Assembly (NCBI GenBank): GCA_012513815.1
Contig: JAAZBM010000015.1
Coordinates: 1-64,000, forward strand
Direction of reading: 5' to 3'
DNA length: 64,000 bases
From: Candidatus Sumerlaeota bacterium
GTDB lineage: Bacteria; Sumerlaeota; Sumerlaeia; Sumerlaeales; Sumerlaeaceae
The notes below the pieces were generated by a model. It saw nothing but the letters and a program-made list of their open reading frames with translations. It ran no database searches and was not told where the DNA came from. The position numbers were made by a program, and so were the translations under genes. Below, in pieces: positions 1-8,490 of this stretch. Numbering within the stretch: position 1 is the first letter of the stretch; each line of letters opens with the position of its first letter.

Positions 1-464
1 ACAATTTTTATTCTCGTCGCTAATCTTTATAATGTCGAATTTCTCAATTCGACGGCGTCTCGATCAGTCAGACTATTGCTGTCTGATTCACGGCATCATC
101 ATGTCAAAGAACATTTCACCACACATCCAAGTCACCCTAACCAAGAGTGCCTAATCTCAGTGGCGAAAATACATCTACCAAAACATACTCAGCATATTCG
201 CTAAAAAAATAACATTCTGACAGAAAAAAAAACGCAAAGAGAAAATCTCTCATCACTTCACGTCCGCTCACCTCGGCAACATCACGTCACCCAAACAAGC
301 GGAAAACATATAACACACCACACAAAAATTTATTCCTAAACTAAAAATTATTTTTCACAAAACCCACCAAACACGCACCACAACTGACCCAAAACACAAT
401 CCGCCGACGTGAATAAACACACCGGCGGAAGCAAAATGATTAATCGAGTTCCCCGTTACGCGCG
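1..464. other. Gene-free left edge with three hairpins
   Basis: No convincing reading frame is seen on either strand in this AT-rich stretch. Two perfect inverted repeats lie close together near the edge: GTCGAATT/AATTCGAC (34-53) and TCAGAC/GTCTGA (68-86). They could belong to the 3' end or leader of a gene outside the window. A third hairpin (400-429) is listed separately as a terminator. The rest, about 90-400, shows nothing I can assign. Confidence 0.5.
387..429 (-). terminator. Possible terminator of the CGC-type phosphoesterase-like gene
   Basis: Inverted repeat TCCGCCG/CGGCGGA with a 16-base loop, about 35 bases past the stop codon of the minus-strand gene. On the minus strand it is followed by TTGTGTTTTGGG, a weak T-rich run. 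The stem is GC-rich but the loop is long, so this is only moderately supported. Confidence 0.45.
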
Positions 465-1475
465 TCAATACAACTTGATGCGCCTGAGACTGGCCGTGCT
501 TAAGGAATCATTGTATTCCTGATGATAACGACTAAGAATACTGACGATACGTGGAGAAGAAATATAGCGATTGTCAACATCTTCTAAATGATTTTTGACT
601 TCGCCCGACGCGCAGTCCACTACGAGCCGCCCAATATGTCTACCCTCGAAGCTCGAAGAAACAACTCTTACGCCATTATGACTGACAATCTCATCGGAAG
701 GACGAGCCGTGGCGGCAGAATTCCCACATATTACAACGGATGGAAGACCTGACTCTGAAAGAACTTTTGTCAATTCATTCAGACTCGCATCATGGTTGTT
801 TTGATACCTGAGAACGACGACAAGGCGGCAACCCGCGGACTTCAGGCGCGGCAAGTATCGTGCGACCGCGCTCGTCTCATCCGCGACACTAACGTCACGA
901 CACCCCATCTCTTCCAATACTGAGTCAGACCGTGTCACGCCAATAATACCAACTGTCTCGGAAGTGCCATCCAAGCGGGGCTTTTCTACCACACGAAAGG
1001 GCGCGAACAACGGTTCACTGGTCGCGCGGTCAACAAGATTCGCACTGAGAAGACAAGAACGGAAACCGGATGGTAAATTCAAATCCTTTAGTTGTTTTGC
1101 ATACACAAGATAATCGTAAATGCCAACATTAACCGCGTCAATTCTCATAGACGCGTAAATCTCAGATAAACACAGCGCTATGGTGCTCAAATCATCATGC
1201 GCGAGCAATGAATTCCCACAAGAAAACAATCCACCGGCGTCAACATAATAGCAAACTGTCTTATCATCGGAACGGTAATAATTAACTAACCCGCACTCAC
1301 GCTCAATGCCGCCTAAATTCTTGCCAACACAGCCACACGAGCGTAGCTTTCCGCAACGGGAACCACTGTACAGTAGCGTAAGACTCGCGGAAGAACTCAA
1401 ATCCGCGGACGCAGCCGGACAAACAACACCGTAAGGGAAAACCAAAAGTAAAAACAAAAGCAAAACAAACTTCAT
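465..1475 (-). CDS. Exported UshA/5'-nucleotidase-like protein with CGC motif
   Basis: A signal peptide (about residues 1-24) is followed by an N-terminal segment with Cys41, Cys47 and Cys49 (SGSRCGKLRSCGC...GGIERE). This matches the pattern of the UshA-like calcineurin-fold proteins that carry a G-x-LEPCGC-x-GG-xRR signature and are often found beside exported redox proteins. The classical metal ligands (DxH...GNHD) are not evident; the fold is suggested by the IGVTRSD stretch near residue 175 and the later VVICG...SHNGVRVV block. It is therefore probably a periplasmic or surface phosphoesterase-like protein with altered chemistry, possibly binding a cofactor through its cysteines. AGAAGGG eight bases before the ATG is a good ribosome binding site. 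It is the last gene of the four-gene minus-strand run. Family placement is moderate; activity is unknown. Confidence 0.6.
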   Translation of the reverse strand: MKFVLLLFLLLVFPYGVVCPAASADLSSSASLTLLYSGSRCGKLRSCGCVGKNLGGIERECGLVNYYRSDDKTVCYYVDAGGLFSCGNSLLAHDDLSTIALCLSEIYASMRIDAVNVGIYDYLVYAKQLKDLNLPSGFRSCLLSANLVDRATSEPLFAPFRVVEKPRLDGTSETVGIIGVTRSDSVLEEMGCRDVSVADETSAVARYLPRLKSAGCRLVVVLRYQNNHDASLNELTKVLSESGLPSVVICGNSAATARPSDEIVSHNGVRVVSSSFEGRHIGRLVVDCASGEVKNHLEDVDNRYISSPRIVSILSRYHQEYNDSLSTASLRRIKLY

Positions 1476-1534
1476 ATAAAACGCCCTTCTGACGTAAAGT
1501 TTATTCGGTCAACAACTATAGAGGAGGCAATCGC

Positions 1535-3430
1535 CTAACTTGCACGGAAAAATTCCGTTGGTCCAGGCTCCGCCTTTTTTGACGCGCCGGGGATGATTAT
1601 CACGGGTTCTATCTCATAATAATTTCCGACATTAATCCCTAATTTACGCAACATATCCAGATAGGCATCAATAGGGATATTATGCTCGTCCACGTATTTC
1701 ATACTATGTCTCGTGTCGTGTAACATATCCGGAAACTTATATTTCGATAATTGATTCAGAATGTTCTGAATGCTCCCTCCCTCCTTATCGTTTTGCGCCT
1801 GCAACAGTTTTTGAATCGCGTAATCCTTCATTATGCCCCAGTGCCAATAGGAGAGGCCACGACCCGGAAGAAAGCTCTTTAGTAATGTCATAGAATCATA
1901 ATTTGGGGAATAGTTCCCATCAAGCCCATAGACAATCTTGCCTTGATATTTCCCGTTCGATTGAATCCAATGACGTAAACTCACCAACTGTTCATCCGAG
2001 TAGGATAAGGGAACAACGTAATCCACCCATCCATTGTCTAACCAATCCGTCCAGTACTGCCCGTGTTCTTCCATTTTTTCCGGCATAACAACCGAGGCGG
2101 AAATGACGCGATTCGGATAGGTCTTTCTAAACACTTCTGACAACGAGGACATGAATTGATTAACCTGTTTTCTACGCCACTGAGCAAAATCATTCCAATG
2201 AGCATGACCGGGGACAAGGTCATCGGTTAAGTCAATTCCGGTCTCCTTTTTGAACAGAGCCTTACAATAATCACAATGACAAAACTCGGAACCGGCAAAA
2301 CGGATTCGATCCAAATGCAAACCGTCCCACAAATCACCTTCCATCATTTCCATAAACAAATCAATCATTCGCTTATGCGTCTCAGGATTTGCCGGACACA
2401 ACACGCTATACTTAAGACTACCGTTGTCTATCGTATAACCACCATGACAGTCTCGACTCAAAACGCTAAGCGGTGAAACTTGCTTCAATCCAAAGGAAGT
2501 AAAGCGGTCATTCGGTCGCGTGTCACTGACACCGGCATAAAACCCATACTCGCACCAAGCCTCCATGCGAAGACCCGAAATCTTTCCGGAAATCACCAAC
2601 ATTCGAACAAGATCTATACTGTTTCGAGCTTCTGAGGACAACATCGCGAATTTACTTAGGTAAGGCACTGCACCGCGAGACCACATATCAACATAAACGG
2701 TGTTCAGTCCCATTTGCTGATAAGCTTGCAACGTCGAAGATAACGCGGGAAACTTACCACCCATCTCGGAAGAAGGCAACCAGATGCCACGAATATAATC
2801 GTCGCTCGTAGGACTTTCTTCCGGGTACGAGGACATCTCAAAAGTCAAACAAACACCTTTCAATAACGCTGAATCCTGTAGTTCATTGGCATAACGGTAA
2901 ACCTCTTGTGTCCAATCCGAGAAATACGCGATTGTATCAGAACTATCCTTATCATCAAAACGCGAGACCACTGTCATACACTCTGTCGTATTCGGATCCC
3001 TAAACGAGAGAAATCGCGAGGAAGTTGTATAAGGATAATCCGCCTGAGGTAATGAAATTCCCTTCTTGAAGTTGGAATCACCGGATACTTTGTCTATTAT
3101 CAAACGGGTTTGTTCATCAGACAACTTGAAAACATCATATAACCGTGCAAAATCCATCATTTTCCTTGTTTGCATCTCCCATCTGTTAACATTTTGACAG
3201 ATGAAATACCCGCTTTCCCATAATGCGAAATAGACCTCCCATTCATCCGAATAGGAGCGTTTTTTGTTTTCAGGATAGATTGCATGACGAAAATACGCGA
3301 AAATCGGTAACTCTCCATTTTGCAAGCGAGGCATTAAAACCGAATGAGTCTTATCAATGCCGCCCTGCTCCGCACATACATAAAAAGGACAAAGAACAAA
3401 AAGGGCTAATAACGCAAAAATCTTTTTCAT
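1535..3430 (-). CDS. Secreted GHL10-type glycosyl hydrolase-like protein
   Basis: The signal peptide (MKKIFALLALFVLCPFYVCA) is followed by a region of about 190 residues of unknown fold. A (beta/alpha)8-barrel-like part then opens with YIRGIWLPSSEM near residue 212 and continues with GLNTVYVDMWSRG and DGLHLDRIRFAG (about 369-380). These are hallmarks of the GHL10 / DUF187 family of putative glycoside hydrolases acting on polysaccharide or peptidoglycan-type sugars. A CHCDYC cluster directly after the DGLHLD motif may bind a metal. The track starts at a GTG (3439), but AAGGAG lies eight bases before the ATG at 3430, so I use 631 residues. It sits 17 bases after the HExxH gene, consistent with one transcript. 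Substrate is not predictable. Confidence 0.75.
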   Translation of the reverse strand: MKKIFALLALFVLCPFYVCAEQGGIDKTHSVLMPRLQNGELPIFAYFRHAIYPENKKRSYSDEWEVYFALWESGYFICQNVNRWEMQTRKMMDFARLYDVFKLSDEQTRLIIDKVSGDSNFKKGISLPQADYPYTTSSRFLSFRDPNTTECMTVVSRFDDKDSSDTIAYFSDWTQEVYRYANELQDSALLKGVCLTFEMSSYPEESPTSDDYIRGIWLPSSEMGGKFPALSSTLQAYQQMGLNTVYVDMWSRGAVPYLSKFAMLSSEARNSIDLVRMLVISGKISGLRMEAWCEYGFYAGVSDTRPNDRFTSFGLKQVSPLSVLSRDCHGGYTIDNGSLKYSVLCPANPETHKRMIDLFMEMMEGDLWDGLHLDRIRFAGSEFCHCDYCKALFKKETGIDLTDDLVPGHAHWNDFAQWRRKQVNQFMSSLSEVFRKTYPNRVISASVVMPEKMEEHGQYWTDWLDNGWVDYVVPLSYSDEQLVSLRHWIQSNGKYQGKIVYGLDGNYSPNYDSMTLLKSFLPGRGLSYWHWGIMKDYAIQKLLQAQNDKEGGSIQNILNQLSKYKFPDMLHDTRHSMKYVDEHNIPIDAYLDMLRKLGINVGNYYEIEPVIIIPGASKKAEPGPTEFFRAS

Positions 3431-3447
3431 ATTAAACACTCCTTAAA

Positions 3448-4038
3448 TCATATTGAGGGTGGTGGAGTTGGGGTAGGTGTCGGAACCGGAGTTGGAGTTG
3501 GGGTCGGGTCAGGAATTGGAGTCGGGGAACATTGAGAATTATACAAATCATCAAATTTCGTAAACAAAGTTAATTGACTATCCCTATATTTCACGCATGG
3601 AGAATCATTCCCTTTTCCCAAACACTCTATTAGTGCGCAAAGATAGCTCTTCCAATAGGCATTACGCTCAGATTTGTAGAGCGTACATGTGGTAAGACAT
3701 AAATAACCATCAATACAAACCCCGTCCTTTGCATCACTAATATGCACCTGTTCGTGTTGTTTTATACAATCAACAATACCTTCACTATACATATTTAATG
3801 CGGTGGTACTGACACATTCGGTATGAGTGCAACTATTATCTGAAGAACACTGTACCCATCCCAAAACAGTATATCCTGGCATAGAAGAAGGAGGAGGAGT
3901 CCCACAATCACAAGGATTTGTAGGAGGATTCGTCTGATTAGCGAAACTATTGTCTTGTTCAATCAAAATGGAAAGTACTGCTAAAAGTCCACAAGCCAAA
4001 ATGATGTTAACCTGATTAGCTAATGATTTTTTCCTCAT
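3448..4038 (-). CDS. Small secreted cysteine-rich HExxH protein (putative metallopeptidase)
   Basis: A signal peptide covers about residues 1-33. The mature protein is cysteine-rich and carries HEQVH at about residues 95-99, an HExxH zinc-protease motif, inside C-IKQ-HEQVH-ISDAKDGVC. About 25 residues later comes SERNAYWKSYLC, whose Glu could be the third ligand, as in gluzincins. A similar arrangement (C-x3-HExxH-x-D...C...E-x-A-x3) occurs, as I recall, in C-terminal peptidase-like domains of RHS or polymorphic-toxin proteins. The C-terminus is a (Thr-Pro)n tail of about 25 residues. The track begins at GTG 4047, overlapping the TPR gene by four bases; the ATG at 4038 with GGTGAT upstream looks as good. 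It lies second in the exported-protein run. Catalytic activity is inference. Confidence 0.6.
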   Translation of the reverse strand: MRKKSLANQVNIILACGLLAVLSILIEQDNSFANQTNPPTNPCDCGTPPPSSMPGYTVLGWVQCSSDNSCTHTECVSTTALNMYSEGIVDCIKQHEQVHISDAKDGVCIDGYLCLTTCTLYKSERNAYWKSYLCALIECLGKGNDSPCVKYRDSQLTLFTKFDDLYNSQCSPTPIPDPTPTPTPVPTPTPTPPPSI

Positions 4039-4043
4039 AGTGA

Positions 4044-6185
4044 TCACCGCTTTCTATATTGTTTGAACTCTTCAAGAACGCGTGTACGTTCTACAGAGGG
4101 AGGGAATTTCTCTACCTTCTCATACAGGTCTCGTTTTTGTGCCACAGGGAGCATATATAGCAAGAAACCGCCCGCGGAGGACATCTGATAAGCCTTAAAC
4201 TGACTATCCATGTCGCACTTATCCATGATTTCTTGCCATAACGGAATCGATTCTTTGTAGTATTGCGCTCTTTGTGTTTTGTCCTTCGACTCATATCCAA
4301 GATAGCACAATGCCGTTGCCACGTAGGCTTGGGCTGAACACCATTCCCTATCTTTGTATGTGTAAAGAGGAATAATCGCTCGACCCGCTTTCAGAGAAAG
4401 CTCCTTACTCGTTTGTTCATACATCCGCTCCAATTCGAGCATGACTTGATTCGTGTAGTAGTAGCGAGTATCATTATCCCAGACGAGAGCATCGAGCATT
4501 TCTTTGGCCTGTTCGCCGTTACCCAACAAGGCGGTATCGATAGCAGCGATGAAACGCAATTCGTTACGCTCGTCTTTGGACAGAGTCCCGGTGGTCGCAA
4601 GGAGTTGATTCGCGAGAGACAGGGATTTCTCGTATTTATCATCAGTAAGATAACGCCGACTTAGCTCACGGGCAGCCTTGCGAACACGCCAATGTTCGGG
4701 ATTGTCTTTGATAAAGCTTTCAACAAAGGACGAATCGGTGACTTTGGTCTTGAATTCAACAGACAAACCGGATTCGCCAAACTGACCGGAGCGAACGGCG
4801 GATGGTAAGCCCTTGAGTAAAGGAGCGGAGGCCTTGGAAAGCAAATCGTTGCTGACCGTGCCGGAAGTGACATCGGCAGCTTGCAACAGGCGAAGCGCGA
4901 CAGCCGGAGCGTCCGGCGCGTCCGGATGCTCTGTCAAATACTTCTCCGCAAGGCCGGCAACCTTATCCGGAGATTTGGCATCCCACAACGCGTCAAGATA
5001 ACCAACCATATCACGTTGGGCAAGGGAACCGGTTGAACTCAACTTCGAAAAACGATTCTCAAGAGATTGCGCGAATTTCTGATGACGACTTGATGGATAC
5101 TTTTCCGAGAAATCAGACAATAACGTACTCGCTTCGTCCCAACGCTTCTTGGCATCAAGAACATGCGCCTGCAACAAGACCAACTGGTCTAAATACGGAT
5201 GGTCCGGATTGATGGTTTTTAATTCGTTAATGCGCGTCAAAAACTCATCAGGGTCTAAGTGGTAAAAACACTGCAGAGCGTAATACTGCGCGAGACGCTT
5301 ACTCTTGAGGTCGGCGGCATCGGAAATATAATCAGCCAAAAGAGGTAATGCCCGCTCATAATCTTTGTCAAGACGAACCAATGAAACAGCAGAACCCAAA
5401 GACTTGTTGAGCGAAATCGTCTCCTTGAGCTCAGCGACTGTAGCTGAGCAACTGCTCAAGACATCACTGTGAGAAGACAAGATTGATAACGCCTCATCAT
5501 ATTGACCTTGCTCTTCTGCCGAACGAGCCTCCAAGATTGTCAAATCACCAAGCGCGGGAGAAGACGGATTTGCTTCCTTAAAGGACGATAATTCCTTGGC
5601 AAAAGCATCATATTCTTTCTGCTCATACAAACATTTCAGTGCCCAAAACTGTGGTTCCTTACCTGAGCATTGCAAATACAATTTGCGAGCACGGACAAAA
5701 TCCCGATTGCCAAAGGCTTCCTTAGCCTGAAACCATGCGTCCTTTGACATCACATTACGGCACTCATCCAAACGTAATAAATAAGGAGAATCAGGATAAC
5801 GAGAAGCGAATTCTGTCACAACACGCTCCTCATCGGACTTCTTGCCTAACCAATGATACACACTAAATGACAAAAAATCCAAATCATCTAATGCAGGATG
5901 ATTTGGATTTTTCAACCGTAACTTCTCAACTTCATCAATGAACTCGTTATACCGCTTAAGTTCATAAAGACACTTTATCCTGTAAAAATCATCCGGAGGC
6001 GCTGGGGTCGCGAGTCGACCATATAATTCATACGCTCGAGCATAGTCTCGCGAATCAAACGCGGAACGAGCGGAAACGGGCGAAGCGACACTCTCATCAA
6101 CCGGAGCCGCAAAAGAAACGGCACAAGCGGAAGCCACAACAAATGAAAAGGAAAATAAAAGATATTTTTTATTATTCATTGTCAT
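4044..6185 (-). CDS. Exported TPR-repeat protein
   Basis: A signal peptide (about residues 1-27, ending VSFA) precedes a long helical protein with repeated TPR-like units. Examples are YARAYELYGRLA, FVRARKLYLQCSGK, YDEALSILSSH, YERALPLLADYI, WDEASTLLSDFSEKYPSS and EKSLSLANQLLATTG. Several units follow a ...NPxHPxLDDL... pattern, like BamD/YbgF-type periplasmic TPR proteins. No catalytic domain is seen, so a scaffold role in the envelope is inferred. AAAGG lies five bases before the first ATG; the second ATG two codons later is an alternative. It is the first gene of the exported-protein run and its stop touches the start of the HExxH gene. Confidence 0.75.
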   Translation of the reverse strand: MTMNNKKYLLFSFSFVVASACAVSFAAPVDESVASPVSARSAFDSRDYARAYELYGRLATPAPPDDFYRIKCLYELKRYNEFIDEVEKLRLKNPNHPALDDLDFLSFSVYHWLGKKSDEERVVTEFASRYPDSPYLLRLDECRNVMSKDAWFQAKEAFGNRDFVRARKLYLQCSGKEPQFWALKCLYEQKEYDAFAKELSSFKEANPSSPALGDLTILEARSAEEQGQYDEALSILSSHSDVLSSCSATVAELKETISLNKSLGSAVSLVRLDKDYERALPLLADYISDAADLKSKRLAQYYALQCFYHLDPDEFLTRINELKTINPDHPYLDQLVLLQAHVLDAKKRWDEASTLLSDFSEKYPSSRHQKFAQSLENRFSKLSSTGSLAQRDMVGYLDALWDAKSPDKVAGLAEKYLTEHPDAPDAPAVALRLLQAADVTSGTVSNDLLSKASAPLLKGLPSAVRSGQFGESGLSVEFKTKVTDSSFVESFIKDNPEHWRVRKAARELSRRYLTDDKYEKSLSLANQLLATTGTLSKDERNELRFIAAIDTALLGNGEQAKEMLDALVWDNDTRYYYTNQVMLELERMYEQTSKELSLKAGRAIIPLYTYKDREWCSAQAYVATALCYLGYESKDKTQRAQYYKESIPLWQEIMDKCDMDSQFKAYQMSSAGGFLLYMLPVAQKRDLYEKVEKFPPSVERTRVLEEFKQYRKR

Positions 6186-6363
6186 TTCAGCCTTTCAAAA
6201 TTAACATATTTCGAGTAAAAAACAATTCCTCGATAACCATTGTTACAACACTTTATATGACATATTCAAAATAAATCAACAAATATAACATTTCCCCCTC
6301 TAAAGTAATACTGATGACCCTCTTCTTGCCTAAGGTTAAGGTACGATTCTATGGACTTCTTGC

Positions 6364-6681
6364 TTACCGCAAGAAATAGAGTTCACACATCCATCCGATT
6401 TCGGATAGCATTGTCATTGTCGCACTGTCGAGCGGATAGTTTTTCATTCGATTGCATGGGACAGATATCGCAATGATGTAGTTTTTGTTTCCTTTTCTGC
6501 GCCACATAATTTCGGAGTGATAGTCACCGGAATCAGTGCCAAACACACGCACCCAGTCCTCTGCGCTTGATGATGGCGTGTTTCGGAGATACCTTGCCAA
6601 GCCGAATCGGTTATTCGTCGTGTCTTCCATTGTTTCGGCCGCATGTTTTCCCAATGCGGTTTCAAAGGGGAAAGACTTCAT
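6364..6681 (-). CDS. Hypothetical 105-residue protein
   Basis: I do not recognise the family. It has no signal peptide or membrane segment. The middle (EDWVRVFGTDSGDYHSEIMWRRKGNKNYIIAIS) looks like an alternating beta-strand domain with Trp and Tyr-rich strands. A strong AAGGAG eight bases before the ATG supports translation. It stands alone between the exported-protein run and yedK with AT-rich flanks, so it probably has its own promoter. Confidence 0.6.
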   Translation of the reverse strand: MKSFPFETALGKHAAETMEDTTNNRFGLARYLRNTPSSSAEDWVRVFGTDSGDYHSEIMWRRKGNKNYIIAISVPCNRMKNYPLDSATMTMLSEIGWMCELYFLR

Positions 6682-6805
6682 CAGCGCATCTCCTTAGTTT
6701 AGTATTTCAATAAATCGTTCGACTTAAAAAATAACTATCCGATAATTGTCAATGCCACACTTTTGTGGATCTATTCAACCTAATAATTCCTTGACCCCGG
6801 TAGGT

Positions 6806-7483
6806 TTACAGCAAATCTTCGGGCGTGAATAAGTCGCGCGCCGTGGGGAAATCGTCGGGCAATCCGGACTCCAGAGGTGTTGCGGTCATTTGTTCGGACG
6901 GGTATGGCGTCATCAGCGCAGCCAGTTCGTCCGCGAAGCAGTGCTCGCAGTTGAGCCATTTCTCGTAATTGTCCGGATGAATAATCAGCGGCATACGGTT
7001 ATGTACGCGGCGCATTGTCTCGTTTGGCGCGACGGTGATAATCGCGCAAGTCTCGATTTCCTCGCCACTCGCCCCGTTCCATTGTTCCCAGATACCGCCA
7101 AGCGAAAAGACCTGCTCGCCTTTCACGCCAAACTGCCACGGAATGCGGCTTTGACCGTAGTGCTCCCACTCGTAAAAACCTGTCGCGGGAATCAGACAGC
7201 GCCGCCGCGCGATGGCATGGCGAAATGATGGTTTCTCCCAAATGCCTTCGGCGCGGGCGTTGAACATCGCGCGTGTCGGGTCGGGGAGTTTCGCGAAGGA
7301 CGGAATGAAGCCCCACAGCGTCAGCGCGACTTGCCGTTTGCCGAAGATGGCGGGATGAATACGCACGATGGTAATGGGCTGCGCGGGCTTGATGTTCTTG
7401 CGTGCCGGCGCTTCGTCAAACTGCAGCCCGAAGTGCTCGGTGAGTGCCTCTGAGGGCGCGACTAATTGAAACCGACAACACAT
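6806..7483 (-). CDS. yedK: SRAP domain protein (HMCES/YedK family)
   Basis: SRAP-domain proteins form a thiazolidine DNA-protein crosslink with abasic sites in single-stranded DNA through Cys2. Here Cys2 is present (MCCRFQL), with Cys3 where the family usually has Gly. The other active-site elements are seen: NARAE (Asn75), TGFYEW (Glu105) and HNRMP (His161), as well as LTLWGFIPSF. The 225-residue length is normal. It ends a short minus-strand pair, 15 bases after gmhA, with a GGTGG-type binding site inside the gmhA tail. The double cysteine is unusual. Family identity is secure. Confidence 0.93.
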   Translation of the reverse strand: MCCRFQLVAPSEALTEHFGLQFDEAPARKNIKPAQPITIVRIHPAIFGKRQVALTLWGFIPSFAKLPDPTRAMFNARAEGIWEKPSFRHAIARRRCLIPATGFYEWEHYGQSRIPWQFGVKGEQVFSLGGIWEQWNGASGEEIETCAIITVAPNETMRRVHNRMPLIIHPDNYEKWLNCEHCFADELAALMTPYPSEQMTATPLESGLPDDFPTARDLFTPEDLL

Positions 7484-7498
7484 GATGACGCCACCGCC

Positions 7499-8227
7499 CT
7501 ATTCTTTATCCGCGTCGTCTGTGTCCGTGTCCGCGTCGTCATCATCATCCGTGTCGCCTGCGTCATCCAGCAAATCGTCGTCCGCCTCGCCGGCATTCGT
7601 ATCGAACAGCGTTTGCTCGATAAGGTCGCACCAGATATGAATAATCGCGATATGGCATTCCTGAATCAGTGGCGTATCCTTGGTCGGGACAATCACGCAC
7701 TCGTCGCACAATCCGACCAGCGCGCCGCCGTCGTTGCCTGCCAGCCCCACAGTGGCGCAGCCAAGACCATGAGCGAGTGTCAATGCTTCGAGCACATTGG
7801 CGGAATTGCCCGATGTGCTGATGCCGACAACAACATCATCGGGACGAGCGAGAGCTTCGACTTGGCGCGAAAAGATTTGTTCGAAACCGAAATCGTTTCC
7901 AATCGAAGTCACATTCGATGGGTTTGTCGTCAGCGCAATCGCCGCCAATCCGGGACGATCCAACAAGAAGCGACCAACAAGTTCGGCCGCGAAATGCTGC
8001 GCGTCGGCAGCGCTGCCGCCATTGCCACACACGAGCACCTTGCCGCCGGAACGTAAGGCGCGAATCATCGGGACAACGGCACGCGCAATCGCCGCGCTGT
8101 TCTCCGACGCAAGCTGCTGCTTCATAGACGCCGACTTATTCAGACAATGCGACACAAGCTCGCCGGCACTCTCAACAAACTCCGCCAGCAAAGCCGCGTC
8201 AACACCAAACTCATCATTCTCTTTCAT
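7499..8227 (-). CDS. gmhA: Sedoheptulose-7-phosphate isomerase (SIS domain)
   Basis: GmhA converts D-sedoheptulose 7-phosphate to D-glycero-D-manno-heptose 7-phosphate, the first step to LPS-core heptose. The SIS phosphosugar motif CGNGGSAADAQHFAAE is at residues 67-82, giving His78 and Glu82. TPLIQECHIAIIH supplies Gln189 and His197. This reproduces the four zinc ligands of GmhA with the right spacing (8 residues between Gln and His). GISTSGNSANV is the second phosphate loop. The enzyme core ends near residue 208. A further 34 residues, mostly Asp with some Ala, Thr and Glu, form an unusual acidic tail absent from typical GmhA of about 190-200 residues. GAGG seven bases upstream supports the ATG. 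Confidence 0.88.
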   Translation of the reverse strand: MKENDEFGVDAALLAEFVESAGELVSHCLNKSASMKQQLASENSAAIARAVVPMIRALRSGGKVLVCGNGGSAADAQHFAAELVGRFLLDRPGLAAIALTTNPSNVTSIGNDFGFEQIFSRQVEALARPDDVVVGISTSGNSANVLEALTLAHGLGCATVGLAGNDGGALVGLCDECVIVPTKDTPLIQECHIAIIHIWCDLIEQTLFDTNAGEADDDLLDDAGDTDDDDDADTDTDDADKE

Positions 8228-8416
8228 TACAAAACCTCAAACCCTTTTCAATACAATTACACCACCCGCAGAAAATGCATATGCGCCATCGCGAAACCCT
8301 TCACGCCGCTACGTGGAAATGTGAACGACTACGAATACTCGATAACTCGCCGTCATGCCAGACTTTTATCTGCATTTGGACAACTTCTACCGCTTCTGAT
8401 GTATCAATACTTTAGC

Positions 8417-8461
8417 TAAAAATCATGCGCGGCCGTCTGCTATTACGACAGACGACCGCGC
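8417..8461 (-). terminator. Rho-independent terminator of fba
   Basis: A 13-base-pair stem with a 9-base loop (GCGCGGCCGTCTG/CAGACGACCGCGC, 8427-8461). Its one imperfect pair is a G-U wobble in the minus-strand RNA, which suggests selection on that strand. ATTTTTAG follows on the minus strand. It lies 30 bases after the aldolase stop codon. Confidence 0.75.
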
Positions 8462-8490
8462 ACATTCATTTTTGTATAAGTGCGGCAGAC

